From Kluyvera sichuanensis (GTDB lineage Bacteria; Pseudomonadota; Gammaproteobacteria; Enterobacterales; Enterobacteriaceae), in contig NZ_JABBJF010000007.1 of NCBI RefSeq assembly GCF_014218705.1, positions 1-64,000 on the forward strand: a DNA stretch of 64,000 nt. Reading direction: 5' to 3'. The position numbers were made by a program, and so were the translations under genes. The notes under the pieces were generated by a model that made no database searches, was not told the DNA's origin, and saw only the letters and a list, made by a program, of their open reading frames with translations. Positions 1 to 9,602 of this stretch are shown here, piece by piece. Numbering within the stretch: the first letter of the stretch is position 1; each line of letters begins with the position of its first letter.

Positions 1-93
1 CTGCTGATGCACGCCATGGGGCCGAACGTGGCCGGGGTGATTGGCTCGGCGATAGCCGCAGGCGTGATGCTGAAGTACGTGATGGCGATGTAA
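1..93 (+). CDS. oadB: OadB, oxaloacetate decarboxylase beta subunit (3' end only)
   Basis: Only the last 30 codons and the TAA stop lie in the window. They encode a small, glycine- and alanine-rich membrane-like tail containing [13 protein letters not shown], which I recognise as the C-terminus of the beta subunit of the sodium-pumping oxaloacetate decarboxylase. This integral membrane subunit decarboxylates carboxybiotin and couples that to sodium export during citrate or tartrate fermentation. Known family: OadG, OadA and OadB are normally encoded together, so oadG and oadA probably lie just upstream, outside the window. The assignment rests on a short tail and on memory of the family motif. 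The gene is in the same direction as the CitG-related gene that follows 55 bases later. Confidence 0.72.
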   Translation: MLMHAMGPNVAGVIGSAIAAGVMLKYVMAM

Positions 94-148
94 TTCGTCA
101 TTCTCAGGAGCGGGGTTTCTCGCTCCTGCAAACAATGAGGGATCGATA

Positions 149-862
149 ATGAGTGAGATGATTGCCGTTCGTCAGGCTATGTCAGTACCGTCAAAAGAGA
201 CCGTCATGCGCTACGTCGCAGAAGCCCTCGGTCATATCACCACGCTGGAACCATCATTACATTTGCTGCCCTGGGCAGGTGACAACCACCCTGACAGCCC
301 GGCGCTGTTCGCGCAATGCTATGACGCCGGGCTTCGCGCGGCAAACCAGCGCACCCCGCTGACCAGGGACGCTATTCCGCAGGCGCTGAGGCAGTCGGAA
401 GTCGTGTGGGTGCAAGGGATTGGACTATTATGCCTGGCCGCGGGTTATATGTGTGCGCACAAGCAGCCGCTGACGCATAACCGCTTGTGCGACCTGGTTA
501 AGACATTCGCAGTGGAATTTCCCCATTGGGATGATGAACCGCTAAGTGGATTTGCCACGGTGCGCGGCATCGCTTTGCCTGTTTTCCGGCGTCTGCAGCG
601 CGATGGTCATACCCCGCACGTCATCCTGCTACAGACGTTGCTGCATCTGGTGGCCTGGCGCAGCGGTTCGCCGTACGCCAGACAGCAAGCTCAGCGGCTG
701 CTTTGGCTGGGCGGTGTGCTGGGGGAGGAAGGCGAGTTGAATCTGATGGTGCTGGATAAGGAATTGCGGGAATATCCGGTAGAAGAGGAACGTCTACCTG
801 CACTGCTGATCTTCACGGATTTTCTGGCGCATTTCCCGGCGGGGCCGATTTTTGTTGATTAA
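149..862 (+). CDS. CitG/MdcB-related protein lacking the usual catalytic motifs
   Basis: A 237-residue protein following oadB in the same direction, preceded by a weak AATGAGG ribosome site. Its second half aligns by eye with triphosphoribosyl-dephospho-CoA synthase (CitG/MdcB). GLLCLAAG near residue 92 matches the GLLCAAIG helix of CitG, GFATVRGIALP near residue 134 matches the GYPLVINHALP region, and the LLQTLLHLVA helix and terminal LLIFTDFLAHF also fit. The family members I know are about 290 residues and carry an SPKPGLVD motif, an NTHKG motif and a DTNV..RGG motif. None of these is visible here: the NTHKG position reads RQSEV and the DTNV position reads WRSGSP. I infer a CitG-fold protein that has lost synthase activity or serves another purpose linked to the oxaloacetate decarboxylase cluster. 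The function is unknown. Confidence 0.55.
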   Translation: MSEMIAVRQAMSVPSKETVMRYVAEALGHITTLEPSLHLLPWAGDNHPDSPALFAQCYDAGLRAANQRTPLTRDAIPQALRQSEVVWVQGIGLLCLAAGYMCAHKQPLTHNRLCDLVKTFAVEFPHWDDEPLSGFATVRGIALPVFRRLQRDGHTPHVILLQTLLHLVAWRSGSPYARQQAQRLLWLGGVLGEEGELNLMVLDKELREYPVEEERLPALLIFTDFLAHFPAGPIFVD

Positions 863-865
863 GTG

Positions 866-932
866 TCGTGGCGCTAGCGCCGAAACCGGGTGTTCCCCGG
901 AGTCGGTGCTTTGCGCCTCGTCCGGGCTACAA
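866..932. repeat. REP-like palindromic element, degenerate left arm
   Basis: This gap between the CitG-like gene and degS, whose 3' ends converge, ends in CCCCGGAGTCGGTG and CTCGTCCGGGCTAC. Both strings recur in the element at 36696-36764, so this is a dispersed intergenic repeat. Its left half is diverged compared with that copy. Confidence 0.7.
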
Positions 933-936
933 CCTA

Positions 937-2004
937 TTAGTTCGACGCCGGATATTCCTGAATCGTCACCTGCATTGTCAGCTTTTTATCTTCACGCATT
1001 ACCACTACTGGGATCACTGAACCTGGGCGGATCTCCGCGACCTGGTCCATGGTTTCCAGCGCGGAAACCGCCGGTTTACCGTTCACTGAGATAATCACGT
1101 CGTTGTTCTGAATGCCTGCCTGCGCGGCCGGGCCGTCCGGGGCGATTTCGTTAACCACAATCCCCTGAATCTGATCGATAGCGCCGCCCTGCGCGCGCAG
1201 CGGCGCAATTTCACGACCGCTAATGCCGATAAAGCCGCGGATCACGCGACCGTCACGGATGAGCTTATCCATAATTTTGGTCGCCAGCTGGAATGGGATC
1301 GCGAAGCTCAGCCCTTCTGGTGTCTCGCCGTCGTTGCTCTTATCGAAAGAGAGGGTGTTGATACCCATCAGTTCGCCCAGCGAGTTCACCAGCGCGCCGC
1401 CGGAGTTACCGTGGTTGATGGAGGCATCGGTTTGCAGGAAGTTCTGTCGGCCGCTTGGGTTCAGGCCGATACGACCGGTGGCGCTGATAATCCCCTGGGT
1501 GATGGTCTGACCGAGGTTATACGGGTTGCCGATAGCCAGCACCACGTCGCCGATGTGCGGTACGCGGGTGGGATTAATCGGAATCACCGGCAGGCCGCCG
1601 GTGGCGTTAATTTTGAGTACCGCGAGGTCGGTCAGGCTATCGGAGCCAACGAGCAGCGCTTCAAACACCCGGCCGTCCTGCAGGGCGACGATAATCTGGT
1701 CCGCATCGTTGATCACATGCTTGTTGGTAATGATGTACCCGCGCTGATCCATAATCACGCCGGAGCCGAGCGTTTTAATCTCCAGCTGGCTGTGGGTGCT
1801 GCTGTTCAGGCTGCGGTTATAGACGTTAACTACCGCAGGCGCGGCGCGGCGCACCGCCTGATTATAGCTGGCAGGGGTTTCGTCCGTGCTGCTAAAGCGC
1901 TGAGTGGCTAACGGATTCCACTGGCGCAAAGAGGGAACGGTCACAATCAATATGCCGCCAACCAGTAAACCTAGTGCGACGGAACGTAAGAGCTTTAGAA
2001 GCAT
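937..2004 (-). CDS. degS: DegS, inner-membrane protease of the sigma-E stress pathway
   Basis: A 355-residue trypsin-like serine protease anchored in the inner membrane and facing the periplasm. Known role: when misfolded outer-membrane porins bind its PDZ domain it cleaves the anti-sigma factor RseA, starting sigma-E release. Seen here: an N-terminal membrane anchor at about residues 8-27, the catalytic triad His96, Asp126 and Ser201 in the GNSGGA motif at the same numbers as in E. coli, and a single PDZ domain from about residue 255. An upstream in-frame codon would give 403 residues, but homology starts at MLLKLLRS, so I use the ATG at 2004. It follows degQ on the same strand with 91 bases between, the usual tandem arrangement. 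Confidence 0.97.
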   Translation of the reverse strand: MLLKLLRSVALGLLVGGILIVTVPSLRQWNPLATQRFSSTDETPASYNQAVRRAAPAVVNVYNRSLNSSTHSQLEIKTLGSGVIMDQRGYIITNKHVINDADQIIVALQDGRVFEALLVGSDSLTDLAVLKINATGGLPVIPINPTRVPHIGDVVLAIGNPYNLGQTITQGIISATGRIGLNPSGRQNFLQTDASINHGNSGGALVNSLGELMGINTLSFDKSNDGETPEGLSFAIPFQLATKIMDKLIRDGRVIRGFIGISGREIAPLRAQGGAIDQIQGIVVNEIAPDGPAAQAGIQNNDVIISVNGKPAVSALETMDQVAEIRPGSVIPVVVMREDKKLTMQVTIQEYPASN

Positions 2005-2056
2005 GATACAAGCATCATCGTTGATGAGAAAACTGGGCGAAGCATACCACGAGTTT

Positions 2057-2086
2057 ACCGGACATACATTGCATGCTATGTCCGGT
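2057..2086 (-). terminator. Perfect inverted repeat between degQ and degS
   Basis: ACCGGACATA is followed by a 10-base loop and TATGTCCGGT, a perfect 10-base-pair stem. It lies just past the degQ stop codon. There is no clear T-run on either side, so it may end or protect the degQ message, or be a half REP element, rather than act as a strong intrinsic terminator. Confidence 0.5.
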
Positions 2087-2095
2087 TTCCGAGGA

Positions 2096-3472
2096 TTAGC
2101 GCATAAGCAGGTAGATGCTCTCGTTACCGCGCATAACGTTGAGTGCAATCACCGCGGGTTTGGTTTCCAGCACCTTACGCAGCTCGGCAATCGATTCAGT
2201 CTGCTGGCGGTTCATGCCGATAATGACATCATCTTTATGCAAACCTACCTGAGCGGCCGGACTGCCTTTCTCGACGTTGGAAATCACTACCCCTTTGGTG
2301 CCGCTTTTCGCCTGACCATCGCTCAGGGTTGCCCCTTCCAGCGCTGGGATAATTAGCTGTGCGCTGGCGGTGGATGAGGTGCTCTTATCCAGCGTGACTT
2401 CAACTTCCAGTGGTTTGCCGTCGCGCAACAGGCCCAGCTTCACTTTCGAACCTGGTTCGGTCGTGGCAATGCGGGAACGCAGTTCGGCGAAGCTATTCAG
2501 CGGTTTACCGTTCAGGCTGGTGATCACGTCACCGGACTTAATCCCGGCTTTGGCTGAGCCTGAGTTTGGCAGCACTTCGCTGACGAAAGCGCCACGCTGC
2601 ACGTCAAGATTAAACGCTTTCGCGATGTCGGCGGTCATTTCCATCCCGCGGATGCCGAGCAGGCCGCGTTTGATTTCACCAAACTGAATCAGCTGCTGCG
2701 CCAGGGTTTGCGCCATATTGCTCGGGATGGCAAAGCCGATGCCGATGCTGCCGCCGCCGGGAGCCAGAATGGCGGTGTTGATGCCAATCAGCTCGCCGTT
2801 GAGGTTGAGCAGCGCACCGCCGGAGTTACCGCGGTTAATGGCGGCATCGGTTTGAATAAAGTTTTCCAGCCCTTCAAGATTCAGGCCGCTGCGGCCCAGC
2901 GCCGAGACAATCCCGGAGGTTACGGTCTGACCGAGACCAAACGGGTTACCGACCGCGACGGCGAAATCGCCCACGCGCAGCTTGTCGGAGTCGGCGATGG
3001 CGATTTGCGTCAGGTGGCTGGCTTTCTGGATTTGCAGCAGGGCGATGTCGCTTTGATCGTCGCTGCCGATAAGCTTGGCTTCAAATTCGCGGCCATCGTT
3101 AAGCTGGACGCTGATCTTCTGGGCGTCGCTCACCACATGGTTGTTGGTCAGCACATAGCCTTTGATGGCATCGATGATGACCCCGGAGCCCAGCCCTTCA
3201 AACTGCTGTGTGGGTTCATTTGCCGGGTTACTGCCGTCATCGCCAAAGAATTTCTTCAGCTCATCCGGAACCTGCTGATTCACCGGCGCGGTGCCCTCTA
3301 CCTTCACGCTCACCACGGCGGGCAGCACTTTCTCCAGCATCGGCGCGAGGCTCGGCAGAGTACCCTGGCCTGGAACCTGCGTCGGCAGCGAGGCCAGTAC
3401 CGGAGCCGGTACGGCGAGTGATAACCCGATGCTTAACGCCAGTGCACTTAACAGTAAAGTCGATTTCTTCAT
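2096..3472 (-). CDS. degQ: DegQ, periplasmic serine protease/chaperone of the HtrA family
   Basis: A 458-residue HtrA-family protease that degrades and chaperones unfolded periplasmic proteins as oligomeric cages. The sequence shows a signal peptide with likely cleavage after residue 27 (PVLA-S) and a trypsin-like domain with His112, Asp142 and Ser217 in GNSGGA. Two PDZ domains follow, at about residues 260-350 and 375-455. The short linker in the LA loop and the position beside degS separate it from DegP, whose LA loop is longer and which lies elsewhere in related genomes. It is close to the 455-residue E. coli protein. It is read in the same direction as degS and zapG, with a 138-base gap to zapG that holds a hairpin. 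Confidence 0.96.
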   Translation of the reverse strand: MKKSTLLLSALALSIGLSLAVPAPVLASLPTQVPGQGTLPSLAPMLEKVLPAVVSVKVEGTAPVNQQVPDELKKFFGDDGSNPANEPTQQFEGLGSGVIIDAIKGYVLTNNHVVSDAQKISVQLNDGREFEAKLIGSDDQSDIALLQIQKASHLTQIAIADSDKLRVGDFAVAVGNPFGLGQTVTSGIVSALGRSGLNLEGLENFIQTDAAINRGNSGGALLNLNGELIGINTAILAPGGGSIGIGFAIPSNMAQTLAQQLIQFGEIKRGLLGIRGMEMTADIAKAFNLDVQRGAFVSEVLPNSGSAKAGIKSGDVITSLNGKPLNSFAELRSRIATTEPGSKVKLGLLRDGKPLEVEVTLDKSTSSTASAQLIIPALEGATLSDGQAKSGTKGVVISNVEKGSPAAQVGLHKDDVIIGMNRQQTESIAELRKVLETKPAVIALNVMRGNESIYLLMR

Positions 3473-3566
3473 TGATGCTGGCCCTCATGACCCTGTATGC
3501 AAGGACAATACTTCCCGAAAAGACTGATGTTATTGAAGTAAATATAGTCGGCGTGAGCAGAAGAGG

Positions 3567-3589
3567 ACGGGCGCAAATGATGCGCCCGT
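3567..3589 (-). terminator. Hairpin after zapG
   Basis: ACGGGCGCA, a 5-base loop, and TGCGCCCGT form a perfect 9-base-pair stem 22 bases beyond the zapG stop codon. The minus-strand sequence after it is pyrimidine-rich (CCTCTTCTG) but has no pure T-run. It is probably a transcript end or barrier between zapG and degQ. Confidence 0.6.
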
Positions 3590-3610
3590 GAAATATTTAT
3601 GGAATGCAGA

Positions 3611-4009
3611 TTAATCGCGTTTTGCGCTTCCGCGCAGCAGGCCGGATGCGCCATCAGAATAGTCGCGCGGCATCTGAACCGGCGCCTGGTCGTTACCCGC
3701 TTCGGATTCGGCCAGACGGTTACGGAACGGGTTGGCGTCTGGAGACATGCCCGGCAGCAGGTTGCTGGAGCTTTTCGCCATGTGCTGATAAATCTGGCGG
3801 TAGTCGTCTGCCATGTTATCAAGCAGTTCCGCGCTGCGGGCAAAATGGCTGACCAGCTCTTCGCGATACTCTTCCAGCTCGGCTTTGTTTTTCTCCAGCT
3901 CGTACTGCAGCGCCTGCTGCTGACGTAATTTGCTATTACCAAAACGCATGGCCACGGCACCGATGATGATACCGACAACTAACCCAATTAGCGCGTATTC
4001 CCAGGTCAT
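3611..4009 (-). CDS. zapG: ZapG (YhcB), membrane-anchored division/envelope protein
   Basis: A 132-residue protein with one N-terminal transmembrane segment (about residues 5-22, IGLVVGIIIGAVAM), a long coiled coil (about 28-90) and a disordered tail ending in SAKRD. It is nearly identical to E. coli YhcB, now called ZapG, an inner-membrane protein that interacts with division and elongation proteins and affects envelope growth. The reading frame extends upstream to 4129, but the conserved protein starts at MTWEYALIG, which sets the start at 4009. It diverges from zapE across about 200 bases. Confidence 0.95.
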   Translation of the reverse strand: MTWEYALIGLVVGIIIGAVAMRFGNSKLRQQQALQYELEKNKAELEEYREELVSHFARSAELLDNMADDYRQIYQHMAKSSSNLLPGMSPDANPFRNRLAESEAGNDQAPVQMPRDYSDGASGLLRGSAKRD

Positions 4010-4207
4010 GAACATCTCCCGTTGTTTTATAGTTCCATAGGGTATTGGCAGCTTCGGCAGCTCCATGCCAGCGCCCGATAGTGCCACTATAACCGCTAAT
4101 CCCGTAGAAGTGGAATCCTGACGCATCATCGCGTAGTGTAGAACGGACTTTTTTTAGTCAATCGTGAAGTAAGACATACCGGTTTTCAAAGGAATAACAA
4201 TTAGATC

Positions 4208-5338
4208 ATGCAAAGCCAGTCCCCCACATCGCGCTATCTTCAGGCTCTTGAAGAGGGCAGTCATCAACCCGATGACGTTCAGCGTGAGGCGGTTAACCGC
4301 CTCGACACTATTTACCAGGAACTGCAAAACAAAACGCCCGCACCTGCGCCTGCCTCCGGCGGTGGCCTGCGCGCGCGCTTTGGCAAGCTGCTGGGTAAGA
4401 AAGAAGCCGACACCCCGCCTGCGGTGCGCGGCCTTTATATGTGGGGCGGCGTAGGGCGCGGCAAGACCTGGCTGATGGATATGTTCTATCAGAGCCTGCC
4501 GGGCACGCGTAAACAGCGTCTGCACTTCCACCGCTTTATGCTGCGGGTGCACGAAGAGTTGGGCGAATTGCAAGGGCACAGCGACCCGCTGGAAATCGTC
4601 GCCGAACGGTTTAAAGCGGAAACTGACGTGCTGTGCTTCGATGAGTTTTTTGTTTCCGATATCACCGATGCCATGCTGCTTGGCGGCCTGATGAAGGCGC
4701 TGTTTGCCCGCGGTATTACGCTGGTGGCAACCTCCAACATTCCGCCGGATGAGCTCTACCGCAACGGCCTGCAGCGTGCGCGCTTCCTGCCGGCAATTGA
4801 GGCGATTAAAGAACACTGCGACATTATGAACGTTGACGCGGGCATCGACTATCGTCTGCGAACGTTAACGCAGGCGCACCTGTGGCTATCACCGCTGAAT
4901 GCCGATACGCGCCAGCAGATGAACAAACTGTGGCTGGCGCTGGCGGGTACCGCGCAGCAGAACCAGACGACGCTGGAGATTAACCACCGTCAGTTGCCGA
5001 CGCTGGGCGTTGAGAACCAGACGCTGGCGGTGTCGTTCACCACGCTGTGCGTCGATGCGCGCAGCCAGCACGACTATATCGCGCTCTCACGCCTGTTCCA
5101 CACCGTGATGCTCTACGACGTGCCGGTGATGACGCCGCTGCTGGAGAGCGAGGCCCGCCGCTTTATCGCGCTGGTGGATGAGTTCTATGAACGCCACGTG
5201 AAACTGGTGGTCAGCGCCGAGGTGGAGCTTTACAACATCTATCAGGGCGAGCGCTTGAAGTTTGAGTTCCAGCGCTGCCTGTCGCGTTTACAGGAGATGC
5301 AGAGCGAAGAGTACTTGAAGCGCCCGCACATGCCATAA
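4208..5338 (+). CDS. zapE: ZapE, AFG1-like cell-division ATPase
   Basis: A 376-residue P-loop ATPase of the AFG1 family. The Walker A motif GGVGRGKT is at residues 80-87 and the Walker B LCFDEF near 142-147. Known role in E. coli: it is recruited late to the Z-ring during constriction, affects FtsZ polymers in an ATP-dependent way, and matters most at high temperature or under anaerobiosis. Length and motifs match the E. coli protein (375 residues). It starts at ATG 4208 with a weak AAGGA site about 14 bases upstream. It diverges from zapG and is followed by a repeat element and then the rplM promoter. Confidence 0.95.
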   Translation: MQSQSPTSRYLQALEEGSHQPDDVQREAVNRLDTIYQELQNKTPAPAPASGGGLRARFGKLLGKKEADTPPAVRGLYMWGGVGRGKTWLMDMFYQSLPGTRKQRLHFHRFMLRVHEELGELQGHSDPLEIVAERFKAETDVLCFDEFFVSDITDAMLLGGLMKALFARGITLVATSNIPPDELYRNGLQRARFLPAIEAIKEHCDIMNVDAGIDYRLRTLTQAHLWLSPLNADTRQQMNKLWLALAGTAQQNQTTLEINHRQLPTLGVENQTLAVSFTTLCVDARSQHDYIALSRLFHTVMLYDVPVMTPLLESEARRFIALVDEFYERHVKLVVSAEVELYNIYQGERLKFEFQRCLSRLQEMQSEEYLKRPHMP

Positions 5339-5344
5339 ATGCTA

Positions 5345-5380
5345 CCCTCTCCCCGTGGGAGAGGGGCTGGGGGTGAGGGC
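5345..5380. repeat. Dispersed intergenic repeat (CCCTCTCCC family)
   Basis: CCCTCTCCC, CGT and GGGAGAGGG form a perfect 9-base-pair hairpin, followed by GCTGGGGGTGAGGGC. The same element in the other orientation occurs at 62468-62537. It begins 7 bases after the zapE stop codon and may serve as its transcript end. Confidence 0.7.
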
Positions 5381-5442
5381 ATCAGGCCGCATATCCCCAA
5401 ACCCCGAAAAACCCGCGTCAAATCTCATAAAGGGGTCGATCT

Positions 5443-5464
5443 TTGACCCCGACTTCTCTATAAT
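5443..5464 (+). promoter_or_regulatory. rplM promoter, with a perfect -10 box
   Basis: A perfect TATAAT at 5459-5464 is followed by the GC-rich discriminator CTTGCGACCCC, typical of stringently controlled ribosomal promoters. TTGACC at 5443-5448 looks like a -35 box but is only 10 bases away, so the working -35 is probably a weaker site near 5435. The transcript would have a leader of about 155 bases before rplM. In E. coli, L13 represses its own operon through this leader; the leader structure was not verified here. Confidence 0.65.
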
Positions 5465-5604
5465 CTTGCGACCCCACGTTACAAGAGAGTTTTTTTCCCA
5501 AAACTTTCTCTGCGCCGGCATAGGCTATTCGAAGGGGTAGGTTTGCTGGACAATGTCGTGTGAACCTCAACTGACAAAACGTTTGGGTGTTCACCAACGT
5601 GTAA

Positions 5605-6057
<453 letters not shown>

Positions 6058-6069
6058 TCGGGATTATAG

Positions 6070-6465
<396 letters not shown>

Positions 6466-6501
6466 TTTGTTTCTGCTTCGGCAGACAACAATTGGCGAAA
6501 A

Positions 6502-6525
6502 AAACCCGCTCCGGCGGGTTTTTTT
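6502..6525 (+). terminator. Intrinsic terminator of rplM-rpsI
   Basis: AACCCGC, a short loop and GCGGGTT are followed by a T-run. This strong rho-independent terminator lies 37 bases after the rpsI stop. The remaining bases to sspA hold the sspA promoter region, in which I did not find a clear pair of boxes. Confidence 0.93.
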
Positions 6526-6764
6526 ATGCCCGCAATTCGATGGCCGCTGGGCTCTTTTTCCGCTTTTCCGGAATCCCCTCACCACAAGCCGTTCAAAATC
6601 TGGTAGACTATCATCCAATTTTCTGCCCAAATGCGCGCGATTGTTCATTTTTTGTTTAATTCGTGAACGAGAATGTTGTTCAGCGTGCAGATAGGGCTAA
6701 TCATCTGGCTAGCCGCCGTTGTGGCTGGTAGCAGTAAAAATTCTGAATATACCTGGAGGTTTTC

Positions 6765-7403
6765 ATGGCTGTCGCTGCCAACAAACGTTCGGTAATGACG
6801 CTGTTTTCTGGTCCTACTGACATCTATAGCCATCAGGTCCGCATCGTGCTGGCTGAGAAAGGCGTCAGCTTCGAGATAGAGCACGTGGAAAAGGACAATC
6901 CACCGCAGGATCTGATTGACCTCAACCCGAATCAAAGCGTACCGACACTGGTGGATCGTGAACTGACTCTGTGGGAGTCACGCATCATTATGGAATACCT
7001 GGATGAGCGTTTCCCTCATCCGCCGCTGATGCCTGTTTACCCGGTCGCACGTGGTGAAAGCCGCCTGTACATGCACCGTATCGAGAAAGACTGGTACTCA
7101 CTGATGAACACGGTGATGAACGGCTCCGCTGCTCAGGCAGACGCTGCGCGTAAACAGCTGCGTGAAGAGCTGCTGGCCATTGCGCCGGTCTTTACCCAGA
7201 AGCCGTTCTTCCTGAGCGATGAGTTCAGCATCGTCGATTGCTACCTGGCTCCACTGCTGTGGCGTCTGCCGGTGATGGGCATCGAGCTTGTTGGTGCGGG
7301 TGCGAAAGAGCTGAAAGGCTATATGACTCGTGTCTTCGAACGTGACTCTTTCCTCGCGTCCTTAACGGAAGCCGAGCGCGAAATGCGCCTTGGCCGGGGT
7401 TAA
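6765..7403 (+). CDS. sspA: SspA, stringent starvation protein A (RNA polymerase-associated)
   Basis: A 212-residue protein with a glutathione-S-transferase fold: a thioredoxin-like N-terminal domain (about residues 10-88) and an all-helical C-terminal domain (about 93-205). It binds RNA polymerase rather than acting as an enzyme. In E. coli it accumulates in stationary phase, lowers H-NS levels and is needed for acid tolerance and phage P1 late transcription. The surface triad Pro84-His85-Pro86 required for function is present. An excellent CTGGAGG ribosome site precedes the ATG. sspB follows after 4 bases, the usual operon. Confidence 0.97.
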   Translation: MAVAANKRSVMTLFSGPTDIYSHQVRIVLAEKGVSFEIEHVEKDNPPQDLIDLNPNQSVPTLVDRELTLWESRIIMEYLDERFPHPPLMPVYPVARGESRLYMHRIEKDWYSLMNTVMNGSAAQADAARKQLREELLAIAPVFTQKPFFLSDEFSIVDCYLAPLLWRLPVMGIELVGAGAKELKGYMTRVFERDSFLASLTEAEREMRLGRG

Positions 7404-7407
7404 TTGA

Positions 7408-7908
7408 ATGGAAGTATCACAGCTTTCCCCACGCCGTCCGTATCTGCTGCGTGCGTTCTACGAGTGGCTGCTGGATAACCAGCTGACGCCACATCTGGTG
7501 GTCGATGTCATGATGCCAGGCGTGAACGTACCAATGGAATACGCGCGTGATGGGCAGATCGTGTTGAACATCGCGCCGCGCGCGGTGGGCAACCTTGAGC
7601 TGGCCAACGATGAAGTGCGCTTTAACGCGCGCTTTGGCGGCGTACCGCGTCAGGTTAACGTGCCGCTGGCCGCCGTGCTGGCTATCTATGCCCGTGAGAA
7701 CGGCGCCGGAACCATGTTTGAACCTGAAACTGCATACGATGAAAATGCAGAAAGCTTCAATGATGATGAAGACGTGGATAACGGTGGAAGCGAAACGGTG
7801 ATGTCAGTGATTGATGGCGATAAGCCCGATATCAGCGATGACAACGACCCGGATGATACGCCGCCACCGCCTCGCGGTGGGCGCCCAGCGCTCCGCGTAG
7901 TGAAGTAA
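7408..7908 (+). CDS. sspB: SspB, ClpXP specificity-enhancing adaptor
   Basis: A 166-residue adaptor that binds the SsrA tag on products of stalled ribosomes, and the N-terminus of RseA, and hands them to ClpXP. The folded tag-binding domain spans about residues 5-110. It is followed by a flexible acidic stretch rich in Asp and Glu and by the conserved C-terminal ClpX-docking motif GGRPALRVVK. It starts with an ATG four bases after the sspA stop. A strong terminator begins just after its stop codon. Length and ends match the E. coli protein. Confidence 0.97.
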   Translation: MEVSQLSPRRPYLLRAFYEWLLDNQLTPHLVVDVMMPGVNVPMEYARDGQIVLNIAPRAVGNLELANDEVRFNARFGGVPRQVNVPLAAVLAIYARENGAGTMFEPETAYDENAESFNDDEDVDNGGSETVMSVIDGDKPDISDDNDPDDTPPPPRGGRPALRVVK

Positions 7909-7912
7909 GATG

Positions 7913-7938
7913 AAAACAGGCCCTTTGGGGCCTGTTTT
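7913..7938 (+). terminator. Intrinsic terminator of sspAB
   Basis: AAAACAGGCCC, a TTT loop and GGGGCCTGTTTT form a long stem with its own A and T tracts, so it could work in both directions. It begins 5 bases after the sspB stop. Confidence 0.93.
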
Positions 7939-8022
7939 GTTATGTAGGTTTTATTGGGTACTGTTAGCGCATATAGGCTCTCCCGGAAGGGGATATTCCA
8001 GCGAGCGTTATAGAGGTATGAA

Positions 8023-9602
<1,580 letters not shown>

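Noticed and set aside
2009-2148. N-terminal extension of DegS (48 more residues)
   Set aside because: The extension crosses the perfect inverted repeat and is unlike any DegS; the conserved membrane anchor starts at 2004.
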